DNA of 64,000 bases from Henricia sp. BOLD:AAB3569 (taxonomy: Eukaryota; Echinodermata; Asteroidea; Spinulosida; Echinasteridae). The notes under the pieces were generated by a model. The model was given only the letters and a program-made list of their open reading frames with translations. It searched no databases and was not told where the DNA came from. Location: assembly GCA_037783545.1 (NCBI GenBank), contig JBBELK010000163.1, positions 186,001 to 250,000 of the forward strand, given 5' to 3'. Shown here piece after piece: positions 33,575 to 44,649 of this stretch. A program made the position numbers and the translations under genes. Every line of letters starts with the position of its first letter. Position 1 is the stretch's first letter.

Positions 33575-34275
33575 ACGTGCCAGCTCCCACCCTACCTGCC
33601 ACTTTCCACCCCGCCTCCGTCCACCACCTCGCCCAATGCCCTGACCGCCCCCCTTTTGAAATTCGGAAATGGATATTTTTCACAATTTTACATTTGTTAG
33701 GGTTAGTGGAAAAAAGTGTGCACCCCCAGGTGCCCCCTCAGATGTCTCACCTAGTTACGCCACACCTTCCCACCCCACCCCATGCCATTCCTCCCCACCC
33801 CTGCCACTTTCCACTCTTGCTCCGCCTACCACCTCGCTCCAATGCCCTGGCTCGCCCCTGCCATGCCTCTCCACCCCTGCCCCTAGCCACCCCGCCTCCA
33901 CCCACCACCTTGCCCGAATGCCCTGACTCACCCCACCCCCTGCCATGCCTCCCCACCCCCTGCCATGCCAACCCACTCCTGCCTCACCCCCACCCCTGAC
34001 ATGCCTCCCCACCCCCTGCCATGCCAACCCACCCCTGCCTCCCTCCCCCCTCCCCCCCCCCCCACTCCCGCCATGCCTCCCCACCCCTGCTACTCGCCAC
34101 CCTACCTCATCCCCCCACCTCATCCCCCCACCCTTTCACACCACATCTTGATCGGGTTGCATTAGGCATAGCCCCACCCTGCCGCACCCTGCTGTCTTCA
34201 GCCCAGCCCACCCCACCCCACCCCACCCCAACCCACCCCACCCCACCCCACCCCACCCCACCCCACCCCACATTT
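33575..34275. repeat. C-rich low-complexity tract ending in (CCCCA)n
   Basis: Words such as CCACCCCTGCCATGCC repeat irregularly from 33750 to 34140. From about 34203 to 34270 the sequence is an almost pure CCCCA pentamer array. The minus strand then has many GGGG runs one base apart, with clear G-quadruplex potential. ORFs rich in Pro or Gly here are composition artefacts. Confidence 0.85.
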
Positions 34276-35140
34276 GGAAAAACATGCAAATATAGGTTCC
34301 TCTCAAATGCATTGACTCCAGTTTAATTGGTAAACAGCTAGATACAATTATGAGGAAAATTGAAGTCCCACTACACCATACTGAAAACTGCTGACAATTT
34401 TTTTATTAGTGCTGCCAAGAGATCACCATACCAGCACTCTTTCACCAAAAATTAATTACTGAAGGACCTGCACTAATGACAGTACGGTGGCTCAAAAATG
34501 ACACATAATGTGCAACATATTTAGTGGTACCCTTTAATAATAACTTGCCATAGCCTTTTATGAGTATTATTTTTTCTTGATTTGTAGTTCCCCAAATAGG
34601 TCAGGATACAACCTTTAAGACCCTGCAAGTTTGATTGCTCTGCGGCTTTCCATTGTTCAGCAGCAAGCGTTTGAAGTTATGTAGCCCAAAATAGCGAAAA
34701 TAGCCCAATTATTACAAGTAAAATATATTTTGGGCTCTCATTTGTGGTACGGAGATTGGTTTGGCCTAAAACTTTGTATAAGTTCAAGGCTCCCTATAGC
34801 CCACCTACCCACCAAATATTACCGAAATTTGCCGACCCCCACCTTGCCACGATTTGCATGGTCCTCTCATGGACACACTCTTAAAAATAACGATTGTGTG
34901 TATTTTCTTGTTTTGTCCCATGATTTGATAACATTTTTCAACATGAGCTTTTTGAATCGAGTCAGAGAAAATAATTAGCATGAATAATTAGTACATTCAA
35001 TATGTGCTTAATACATAACTTGCTTATATTTGTATTAATATCTCAGTTGCAGTATTACTTATTATTATTCATCTAAATTGTCGAACAAAATATTAGTTTT
35101 GCCAATATCAAATATTTTGACACAAATTTCAGTTTTATGT
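34276..35140. other. Unannotated AT-rich region
   Basis: No gene, hairpin or repeat is supported. AT content rises to the right. Confidence 0.4.
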
Positions 35141-35160
35141 ATACATGTAATATTATACAA

Positions 35161-35748
35161 ATATCACATGGTTTGAGGGTAGATAGTCGATATTGGCCCC
35201 CGAGGTATTGGAAGTTGACACGCTAGATCCCGAGGGCGAAGGCCGAGGGAACTAGCGTGTCAACTTCCAATACCGAGGGGAGCTATATTATCGACTAGCC
35301 ACTCGAAATGAACCATGTGATATTTGTTTTACCATACCTCATACATACATGTATTCTTCCCCAGTTTGGAAGCACTGACCACAGGAAAACGGCGAGTAAA
35401 ATGTTAAAATTTTGCTTGTGCAGTCATATTTTCATTTAGCTCATGTGCGTGCACGCGTTTGTACCCGTGCGGTGCTGTCGCGCGTACTGCGCGCTATACG
35501 CGCTACGCCCAGTTGTTTCGTAAAGCGCAATGCGTATAGTGTACTATTTCGGGCTGCCGAGAAAGAATGCTTCGCGCAAAGCGCGTGCGCAGTGTTCTAT
35601 TTCCCTGGCAGCGGTGAATAGTGTACTGCGCTTGCGCTTTTGGCATGGGTGCGAATAAAGAGCAAAAATAACTACTGGCACGTGACGGGGAATGGACTAG
35701 TGAGAACGCGACTCTCCTTTATGAATATGTATGAGGTATGGTAATATT
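35161..35748. repeat. Hairpin repeat unit 1 with CCCGAGG apex
   Basis: 35161-35323 forms a long hairpin: ATATCACATGGTTTGAG pairs with the complement at the end, and TATTGGAAGTTGACACGCTA with TAGCGTGTCAACTTCCAATA. The apex is CCCGAGGGCGAAGGCCGAGGG. A second inverted pair, TTACCATACCTCATACAT and its complement, encloses 35329-35748. The unit is repeated just to the right. Confidence 0.8.
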
Positions 35749-35752
35749 GATA

Positions 35753-36567
35753 CCACATGGTTTGAGGTTGGATAGTCGATATTAGCTCCCCGAGGTATTG
35801 GAAGTTAACACGCTAGATCCCGAGGCCGAAGGTCTAAGGAACTAGCGTGTCAACTTCCAATACCATGTGATATCTGAACCATGTGATATTTGTTTTACCA
35901 TACCTCATACATATTCTTCCCCAGTTTGGAATCACTGACCGCAGGAAAACGGCGAGTGGAATTTTGCTTGTGTAGCCATTTTTTCAGCTCGTGTGCGTGC
36001 ACGCGTATTATACCCGCGTACTGTGCGCTATGCGCGCAACGCCTGGTTGTTTCGTAAAGCGCATGCGTAGTGTACTAATCCCAGGCTGCCGATAGACTGG
36101 TTCCCGCTCCACATATTCCACATACAACGACTGAATATTAGGGCCGGCTACCGTGGTGTTTAAAGTAGCACTATTAAAGCATGACGTCATGCATTTATTT
36201 TTAGGAGCGCATAACCGCACGAGTGTAGGATAACAATTTGAAAAGGATTATTCCATATTTGGCCAATAAAACACATGCCCATTATAGCATCGAAAATCAA
36301 ATTCAAACCTTGTCTGCATCATCGTATAGATAAACACGCAGCGAAACACTGACGAATAGTACCCGACGATTAACGATAACGTCCGGACGTGCATTCAGAT
36401 AACTTCGGGAACCTTCGGAAAAAGGAGGAATTCCTCCTGTTTCAATATGGCGGACTAACATGTATACTGGCGGTTGCCAAACCTTAAAATAACTACTGGG
36501 ACGTGACAGTGAATGGACCAGTGAGAACGCGACTCTCCTTTATGAAAATGTATGAGGTATGGTAACA
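35753..36567. repeat. Hairpin repeat unit 2
   Basis: The same layout as unit 1: hairpin with CCCGAGGCCGAAGG apex at about 35753-35890, then the TTACCATACCTCATACAT bracket at 35898-36567. The interior shares CAGGAAAACGGCGAGT and GTTGTTTCGTAAAGCGCA with unit 1, but is longer by about 250 bp. It contains the word CACATATTCCACA with flanking bases also found in the spacer of the foldback MITE at 12.58 kb. Confidence 0.75.
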
Positions 36568-37153
36568 ATCTTTATTCTGCATTGCGATACTGATTTAGAC
36601 CAATACACATATACACAAAATAGAATTGTGGTCAATTACCATGTGGGCTACATTAAATTGTAATTTCTTGTAATAGGCCTACCTAAATTGGTCTTTGGAA
36701 TTTGGATATAATTTGGGTACATTTAGTCATCATTTTCCGGAAATTTTGCCAAAATGTTTTGATCTCGAGCAAAAAAAAAATTGAATGTGTTTCATAATTA
36801 ATTTCAAAGAACTGTTAAACTTAAATTAAGTTTGCCATGTTTAAATAAAACACTTTACAGGGGAAAAATGCATTGTGCTATTATTCAAATCAGTGACATA
36901 TGGATAAATCAAGCTTGTTCAGTCAAAAATAGTATGTTACATGCCCTTTGAATTACTTGCAGACGAAACCTTTAGCTTTTTGTGTGTGTGTATTGCCATA
37001 TAGAATAGAATGCACGAAGGAGAATTGGTGTTCACTACGTGTTTTCTAGTGTCGTTTCGTGTTAGAATGTAATAAATAAGAGAACTGAACATTGCCATAA
37101 ATAAGGGAACTTAAACGTAAATCATTCAGGTTTCAGTTAGAACTGAAGATGAG
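36568..37153. other. Unannotated AT-rich spacer
   Basis: No supported feature. Short A-runs and a TGTGTGTGTG tract at about 36980 only. Confidence 0.4.
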
Positions 37154-37157
37154 TAAA

Positions 37158-38252
37158 GGGTCAGTCCATGTCAAATCACCCAAAATAATTGACATTTTAA
37201 ACACGACCCTCTCAGATTTTGGTGAAACTTGGTATACTTGTTGATTGGGATCCCACAGCCCCACAGCACCAAATATCAAAATTTAGATCAATCAGACCAG
37301 TGGTTCCGGAGAAACGGCCCCCCGAATTTTGGAATATTTGGCTAAAAGCGGCATGGACGTCCACCTTTGAACCCTCGTATCTCGGGAACTACTGAGCCAA
37401 TCTTCACAAAATTGGTGTTGTTGGAAAGATGATTAGTCAAGAATTCTAAATTTGCCATTAGTTTTGGGATTTAATTATGCTGAGAGTGCATTGACCTTGA
37501 CCTTTGCTATGACCTTGAATTTGACCTTGTGGATCACGCGATCTTAAAATGACCTTGAGTGAACGGATTCATACAATTATGATATAACAACCTACCTCGG
37601 TAAAAAGTATTATGAATAAAACATTAATACAAGTTTACAAATCAACATCGGACATTGTGTCAAATTTGAAAGCATCAAATGCAAATCAAACAATGTGTTT
37701 GCCTTCAACATTCAATTGTCACACATATGTACTTGACCCATGCACATTGTAATGCACTGTATCAATGCTCTCTGCAGGTGGGCAACTTTTAAATCAGTAT
37801 TACCACTAAACAAAGAATATTACACCTCTGAAAATTTCAGAAGTTTTAGTTAATGAGTGGGAGATTAAATTTCAGGAAAGGTCATTTTAAGATCACGTGA
37901 TCCACAAGGTCAAATTCGAGGTCATAGCAAGGGTCAATGCACCCCAACATTATTAAATCCCAAAAATAATGGCAAATTTTGAATCCTCGACTAATCCCCT
38001 TTCCAACAACACCAATGTTGTGAAGACTGGCTCAGTAGTTAGCGAGATACGAGGGTTCAAAGGTTGACGTCCATGCCGCTTTTAGCCAAAAATTCCAAAA
38101 TTCGGGGGGCCGTATCCCCGGAACCACTGGACCGATTGATCTAAATTTTGATATTTGGTGCTGTGGGATCCCAATCAACAAGTATACCAAGTTTCACCAA
38201 AATCCGAGAGGGTCGGGTTTAACCCATTGGGCGATTTGACATGGAATGACCC
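37158..38252. mobile_element. Long inverted-repeat element with TAAA target duplication
   Basis: Starts GGGTCAGTCCATGTCAAATC at 37158 and ends with its near complement at 38252; TAAA flanks both sides (37154-37157 and 38253-38256). Arms of about 400 bp pair with scattered mismatches. The spacer of about 300 bp is AT-rich. Both arms carry GACCTTG-type words. No coding capacity. The 4-bp duplication does not define a superfamily. Confidence 0.8.
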
Positions 38253-38520
38253 TAAAATGGAAATACAAAAATTTAAATAGTTTAAAGACTTGTTTAGAGA
38301 GTTTGTTTTCAATTCTCCCGTTTTCTTTAATCTCATTTCTTTTTGTTTAGACTTTTTTTTCCCGTCGCCTTTTGTGTACACGTATGTATAGTTCATCTAG
38401 CTGGAATATTTGACTGTTTTTGCCTGCTGCTGGCCTGTGCTGTAATTAAACACACATACATGTACTCAATGACTAATCATGACAAGGATAAAGCCCAATA
38501 TTTATAACTACTTTTTCCGG
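38253..38520. other. Unannotated spacer
   Basis: Nothing supported between the inverted-repeat element and the next repeat. Confidence 0.4.
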
Positions 38521-38521
38521 T

Positions 38522-38790
38522 ATAGGACGACCGTTTTGGGCAGAGTGCTCGACGGGACCACTAAAACGCCAATTTTGTCGGCAAGAAACTCTGCCGTTGA
38601 CACCGATTTTCTCGACTTAAAGTTCTCATAAAAATGGTTTTCGACCTAAACCGAAATGGTTCGCGACCTAATAAGAATGGTGAGAAACCTAATAAAAATG
38701 GTTTTCGACCTAAAAATATGGTTTTAGAGACAAATGTTATTAAGACGACCGTTTTTTGGTCGTCCTAACGCGGTGGTCGTCTTAACACAC
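38522..38790. repeat. Small tandem repeat within inverted GACGACCGTTTT ends
   Basis: A 25-30-bp unit with AAAATGGTTTTCGACCTAA recurs about five times at 38620-38735. It is followed by an inverted pair (ACGACCGTTTTTTGGTCGTC). AGGACGACCGTTTTGGG at 38524 resembles the right part, so the whole may be a degraded short element. Confidence 0.5.
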
Positions 38791-39610
38791 CTTTTTAAGT
38801 ATATACATCATTTGAAGTGACCCAAAATGTTACTTCATGTTACTTCATGCATGGTTGATACCAGTGATAACAAACCTACATTTCCGTATAAAATGGTACC
38901 TTTGAGGGAGAAATTGCCAACTGAAGCCAATTTTTGTACGAGTCATTTATACACAGAAACTATATGCATGGATTTGTATGGTTTTCTGAAGTTACTGTAT
39001 CTGTGTGGCTGAAATTTCTACAAGGCACTTTATCAACATTATTCTTTAGTTATGTCATGATGTTGTTTTCTCATCGTTACCCTAATTTTAGAAAAATTAA
39101 CGCTAATTTGAAGCAGTCACTTTACAAAGAAATGCATGAATTTAAATATGTTCTTAAACATCGCTGCATCTATAGGCGTGGAGGAAGGTTCATGATAAAT
39201 GTAGCTAAAATTTCTGGATAGTGCTGTTGTTCTGATGGGAATCCATAATATAAAACGGCCTTTGAACGGCAATTTGCCGCGTATAAAGTAATATAGTTCC
39301 ATCCTTTATCTAATCATTGTACGGTAAACACGATATATTTATTTAATCTTTCACCTTGAACAGTTTATCAAGCGTGGAAATCTACGCAGCTATTTTAGTT
39401 CATATGGGGTGAGTTTCGGAATCACTCGTGACTTATTTTTTGCTGCGCCATTTTGTAGTTCATCTCTTCGGACCCCGATTGCGCCAAACCGATTTGTATA
39501 GGTGAATGACGAGTGTATATAAATTTACAGTAAGTAAAGTAATTATTACAGGAAAGTGGTTGGAATTTTCGTGTGTCACTACATCGACATTGCAACTGGA
39601 AGCAACTCAA
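38791..39610. other. Unannotated region
   Basis: No gene supported; ORFs of 61-95 residues lack any recognised domain and overlap on both strands. Confidence 0.35.
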
Positions 39611-39611
39611 C

Positions 39612-39854
39612 TGGGGCCAATTTCATATAGCAATTAAGCAAAAAAAATTGCTTAATCAAAAATTTGTTTGCTTTATAAAAATGGGTTAATAATCAAAATT
39701 TTACGTCAACTTGTGTTTTTAAAAAGAATAGCAGATATTCTTGTGAAAAACACAAGTTGACATGCAATTTCGACTATTGACTCATTTTTATAAAGCAAAC
39801 ACATTTTTGATTAAGCAAATTTTTTTTTGCTTAATTGCTTTATGAAATTGGCCT
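39612..39854. mobile_element. Short hairpin MITE
   Basis: The end GGGGCCAATTTCATATAGC pairs with the complement of AGAGGCCAATTTCATAAAGC. Pairing continues through AATTAAGCAAAAAAA and GTTTGCTTTATAAAAATG. A second inner pair is ACTTGTGTTTTT. About 240 bp in total. The termini resemble those of the element at 24335. Confidence 0.75.
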
Positions 39855-39949
39855 CTGATCAGTTGCTGTCGATGTGTGCGTAGCGCGCATATAGACAGAA
39901 ACTGATTACATGTAGTTCCACAATTAGCGGCAGCTGGGAGCATCCAGCT

Positions 39950-41230
39950 TTATCTTCAGGCAAACTTGAATCCGTGGTTCTGATTGGTGGATCCATGGCA
40001 ACAACAGTGTAACATTATAAATTGTTGACTGGTGTGGTGTGGGATATGGAGTTTTAACACCCGAGGGAGCTCATAGCACCCGAGGCAACGCCGAGGGTGC
40101 TATGAGCTCCCGAGGGTGTTAAAACCCATATCCCATACCACACCAGTCAACAATTGTTTTGTTATATCCCGTCTCATGGTCTCCGTACCGTACAGCATAA
40201 TAATATCGTTTATATTATTTGGAATGTTGAAATTGTAAAAAAAATTCGTCTCTGCACTTTCGCTAGTCTTCGGACTGCTACCTGTGCGTGTGTAACATTG
40301 CGAAAGTAGCACGCGCACAGCGTGTGGAATAATGCGATATGCGTGCGCGTTGTGCGCCTCTAGCGGGCGTAACACGCAGTTTCTTTTACTAATGGAGCCT
40401 CATACAGCGCGTTACGCGTGCTATGGACAGGGGCGAGAACACGCACAGTACGGCCGGGTGATATGAAGTTAATTTCGCGTACGGCAGGGTGATATGAGTT
40501 TTTATCACATGGACATGTGACCGTTCTGGACCAATGAAACTGCAGTATTCCAAGACGGGGTATAACAATATTAGTTATCCCACGAGCGCGAGTGGAATAC
40601 GGCATCATGTAGAACCACGGATTCAAGTTTGCCTGAAGATAATATCCCATGTCCCGTCTTCTGATTTTATGTCGCACTCTGCGTGATGCGCCCTGGTATT
40701 CCAAATGCATGCGTCCCCTACATACACAGAGCTGCACACTTCAATCTAGCTATCTGATGCGGCTTGTTATGCGCGTGATTCTCTGCACTGCGTCCCGCGC
40801 ATGTATTGCAGACTGCGCGACTGCAGAGTGTGCGCGTTATTAGTGCGTCAAGTTTGCCTGAAGATAAATTCGTTATCCCACTCGCGCTTGTGGAATACGG
40901 CATGAAGTAGTGCGTCTGCGTCCCATATCCCACGAAGGCACTACATGATGCCGTATTCCACTCGCGCTCGTGGGATAACTAATATTATCTTCAGGCAAAC
41001 TTGAATCCGTGGTTCTGATTGGTGGATCCATGGCAACAACAGTGTGACATTATCCCATGTCCCGTCTTCCGACTGCAGAGTGTGCGCGTTATTAGTGCGT
41101 CAAGTTTGCTTGAAGATAAATTCGTTATCCCACTCGCGCTCGTGGAATACGGCATGATGTAGTGCGTCTGCGTCCAATATCTCACTCGGCCTTCGGCCTC
41201 ATGGGATATGGAACGCAAACGCACTACATT
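39950..41230. repeat. Cluster of nested direct and inverted repeats
   Basis: The word TTATCTTCAGGCAAACTTGA with a following GTGGTTCTGATTGGTGGATC block occurs at 39952 and 40984 in the same orientation, and its complement at about 40606-40650 and, in part, 40850 and 41100. Segments with CGTTATCCCACTCGCGCT and GGAATACGGCATGA are repeated in both orientations. The cluster looks like multiple insertions and rearrangements of one palindromic family. Confidence 0.7.
40021..40154. repeat. Perfect-looking long hairpin with CCCGAGG words
   Basis: ATTGTTGACTGGTGTGG pairs with the right end, and the stem continues through GTTTTAACACCCGAGGGAGC to an apex CACCCGAGGCAACGCCGAGG. About 58 bp per arm. The apex motif is like that of the different repeat at 35.2 kb. 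Confidence 0.85.
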
Positions 41231-41526
41231 AGGTGCGTTCAGACGATGGTTGTTAACTTAAAGTTAAGTCGTTGTTAAAGTTAACTTAAAGTTAAGCTCG
41301 TAAGTAGTGACCGTGTGGACGCACTTACTTATGAGTTAACAACAACGACGATTTACCAACGAGAAATCTTATGAGTAGCGCGCTACTTACGAGCGCGCAC
41401 CTTTGGTATATGGGCCGTGTGCATGCCTGCGCGTCGTTGTTAGAGCACCGTGTGGACACGCGTCGTTGTTAGTGGGACTGTCGTTGTTAACTTTACATTC
41501 GAAGGTAGTGCCCGTCTGAACATGCC
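41231..41526. mobile_element. Possible MITE with GTTCAGACG ends
   Basis: GCGTTCAGACG near 41235 faces CGTCTGAACATGC at about 41513-41525. The interior carries TTAACTTAAAGTTAA twice and the word CGTCGTTGTTA several times. No TSD was identified. Confidence 0.5.
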
Positions 41527-41546
41527 TTTTATCTGCATTTCCAGAG

Positions 41547-41901
41547 CGCACACATCGACACAGCAACTCGGTAAAGCGCTGAGTGCATTGCCCTTGCAAC
41601 TGTGCTTGCAGTTGCTGTCGATGTGCGCGCTCGTGATCAGATACACGCGTCCGAGCAACTGGCATCAACTAGTTGCAAGTACGCGTATTGAGCTCTTGCT
41701 AATGACGTAATTTTGGGAGTCAAATAATGCAGCGTCGTTGTGGAAGAAATGTGCGTGCGCGTTGTGTATGTCCATAGCGTGCGTAACGCGCAATGCTAAG
41801 GCTCCCATTGGTGAATTAAACCGCGTTAAGCCCACCAGAGACACACACAGCGCGCACGCACATCGCTTCCACAATGACTCAGCATTATTTGACTCCCAAA
41901 A
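41547..41901. repeat. Two adjacent hairpins
   Basis: First, 41547-41632: GCGCACACATCGACAC pairs with GTCGATGTGCGCGC. Second, TTTTGGGAGTCAAATAATGC at 41711 pairs with its complement ending at 41901, with further pairing of GTGCGTGCGCG; the loop is about 75 bp. AACTGG/CAACTAGTTGC words flank both. These are MITE-like, with no coding role. Confidence 0.65.
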
Positions 41902-42059
41902 TGGCGTATTTGTACGTGTTCGAAGGGGGTCAATACATCGACGCATCTGACCGCAACTGGGTACAACAAGTTGCCAGAAAGTAGAACATGAGCAACTCGC
42001 GGCAACTGGAGTGCCGGTAGTTGCAAGTGCGCGAAAATCGACCTTTTTGAGCCAATGTC

Positions 42060-42411
42060 AAGATTTAATTTATAGAAACTGTAAATTATTCTGATTTGCC
42101 CAATGGGTTTTGAGTATGGGTTCCACGCAGTGGCTGCCGCACATTTCTTCCTCGTCAGATTAATTTATCTATCCACACGATAGCAAGTATTGGTTGCTTT
42201 TCGGTGACGTCACGCCTTCCATCCACCATTTTAGTTTCCATTTTTCATGACGCACGTGGCTCGAGTGGTAACCGGAAAAAAGAGCAAGGAAAGCGAATTG
42301 GTTGAACTTAACCTTGCTTTATGTTGTTGCGCTATGGCTGTTGTATCGATACAAATTAAAACGTATTTCTTCAGGCTAAAAATCGCGATCAAGTAGAAGC
42401 ACTTATGGCTA
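42060..42411. other. Unannotated spacer
   Basis: No supported feature. Leads to the TIR of the element hosting the LTR retrotransposon. Confidence 0.4.
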
Positions 42412-42748
42412 GCTGCGTTCGGGCGTGCAGTTCCCCTACTCCGGAGTAATGCGTGCGCATTGCACTCGGGTCACATCACGCGAACGGCAAGTCCACAGTC
42501 CGCATGCGCGAATGGCCATCAGTCAAGATGGCCGTCTCTTGCCATGACTACACAAAAAAGCCGTTCCACTGCTCACAAGAAATTGAAGAAAAATACAGAC
42601 CGTAAGTCGTGAGAACCTTTGATACCGTGTAAAACAAACCTTAGTGAGTTGTTGTTTCAGTTATCTAGTTGACATGTTTAGCAAATTCACAAAAAATCCA
42701 ACCTATATCCCGCCATCTTCGTACAAATCACATGGCACTCGTCAGGAG

Positions 42749-43039
42749 TGTGATGGCTATGCATACCTTCAATAGTTATAATACTTTTTGTTCATGCAGC
42801 AACCCACAGAGTATATCTGACTGACATTTCAGGAATGTACGGTATTTATAAAATCTATAAAAACGCCCCTTGTCATCCTGTGGGTTACTGCATGTTGGTG
42901 GGTCACCAATGTTTGAATTAGTAAGTTCAGTTTTGTAAAATAAATTATTAGGACACGGAATATTTGTATGTTGATTTTTATTTAAGTTGTTCCGTGTCCA
43001 ATCCCGGTTGGTTCTGATGGCCTAAGGGTCGTCATCACA
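42749..43039 (+). repeat. 5' LTR (291 bp)
   Basis: Contains a TATA-like TTTATAAAATCTATAAAA and AATAAA-like signals (AAAATAAATTATTAGG). It lacks 58 bp found in the 3' LTR, between GCCCCTTG and TCATCCTG. The likely primer-binding site begins TGGTGGAAAATCCGGG just after the LTR (43042); its tRNA was not identified. Confidence 0.9.
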
Positions 43040-43223
43040 TATGGTGGAAAATCCGGGTAAAACCCACTTAATGCAACCGGCCCTATATACATGCACGCAG
43101 ACGTGAACCGCTTGTCACATTTTGGTATGTATAATGAATTTCTTTGACCAGCGTAACTGATTTCCTAATTAAAATAAAATATTAAAACAAACAAAAAAGC
43201 CGTGTCCTTAATTGTAACTTGAA

Positions 43224-44019
43224 ATGGCCAGTAAATACGAATGTAATTTTAGCGATACGTACTCGGGGGTTGAAGATCTCGACCTTTTTCTTGATAGGTT
43301 TGAAACGTACGCAAAATTAAGAGATTTTGCTAGTGACAAAAGAGGCTTGGCTCTAGGACTTCGTCTTAGTCGATCAGCCGCAGTGTGCTATTCGGGTCTT
43401 CCCGATATTGACAAACATGATTATACCAGATTAGTCGTTGCTCTCAGACGGGTGTTTGAAGGTGACAGTGCGCACTGGGTTCGAGAAGCTAAATTGGCCG
43501 ACCGTACCCAGGGTGAATTCGAAACAATTGATTCGTATTTCACTGATATTGTACAGTGGAGAAGGCAACTACACTGTACTGAAAACGAACAATTGGCAAG
43601 ATTTGTACGGGGTTTGAGATCTTCTCTCCGAGAATTTGTCATTTCAAAACAGCCACATAACGTAGCTGAGGCTATTGATTTTGCACGATTAGGAGAAAGT
43701 ATTGAAAAATTATCTACTCCTTCTGTGAAATCTGTTGAGGTGACGACTAAGAGTGATGAACAGTTTGCTAAAGTTGAAGAAAGCTTTAAACAAATGCAGT
43801 GCCAACTAAACAAAATTGAAGATGAGGTCAAAAAGACTAAGAAAACAACTCAATGATATCAACCAAACTATAGTCGTCAAAGTAAAAAAAAAAAGGCAAT
43901 TCACACCTTCTCGCAATGTGAAATTTGATGGCGTTTGCCATAAGTGTGGCAAATATGGACATAGGAAATCGGAGTGTTATTCGAAATTCCACATTGACGG
44001 CTATAAGTTAAAATTGTAA
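43224..44019 (+). pseudogene. Gag with capsid-like region and zinc knuckle
   Basis: The ORF 43224-43856 (210 residues) starts MASKYECNF and has a helical retrotransposon-gag region (LRLSRSAAVCYSGLP; TQGEFETIDSYFTDIVQWRR) and a Lys-rich coiled coil at its end. It stops at 43854-43856. A downstream frame carries the CCHC knuckle CHKCGKYGHRKSEC at about 43936-43977. Between them lies a run of 11 A (43884-43894), a likely indel site. The role is RNA packaging and particle assembly. Confidence 0.88.
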
Positions 44020-44029
44020 AGCCGTCTGC

Positions 44030-44640
44030 ACATTGGCAAAAAGGGGTCAAGCCAGTAGACGGCAAAAATTCAGAAAGTGATCCCGTTGAAATTGACTTTA
44101 CTGATGGAAGTAATATTTGGATTTCAGTTGGCACAGATACAATCGATTGTTTAATCGATACTGGTGCCACAATCAATTTGATTTCCGAAGAATACGTCAA
44201 ACAAAATCAAACTATATGTGACACTAAAATTCACTCGGCAAAAATTGCAAATGGCGGAAAGCTCGAACTAGTCGGTTATTAGTAACAGGCAATATATTGT
44301 GCCGTTCTACGTTGCCCGTGGTCTTACATGCCGTATGATATTAGTTGTGGACTTTTTAAACACACAGAAGGTGACAATTGACTTTGGCAAATCAAAACTG
44401 AAAATCTATAAAAAGAACCAATTGCGAACATCTCAAGCAATTGAGATACCTGCACGATCTCAAACAGTTTTTCATGTTAAAATAAAGAACAATTTGCCTT
44501 CTGGTGTGGTTGGTCAATGTCGTACTGGACGAAATGCTCAGAATTTAGGGATTTTCCTTGCCAATTCAATTTCTACCACTCAAAAGTCTAAATTGGGAAC
44601 TGAAGTTGTTGTTATGGCTATGAATCCGTATTTCAAGTAA
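44030..44640 (+). pseudogene. Retropepsin-like protease region of Pol
   Basis: The active-site motif LIDTGAT lies at about 44151-44171. The frame stops at 44281-44283, and the downstream part of the domain resumes at 44299 in another frame (ARGLTCRMILVVDFL, where the usual ILGxDFL is altered). Function would be Gag-Pol maturation; this copy is broken. Confidence 0.8.
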
Positions 44641-44649
44641 GTGGAAGTA

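Noticed and set aside
33577-34326. Pro-rich and Gly-rich ORFs up to 140 residues
   Set aside because: Low-complexity C-rich DNA; no domain and all frames look alike.
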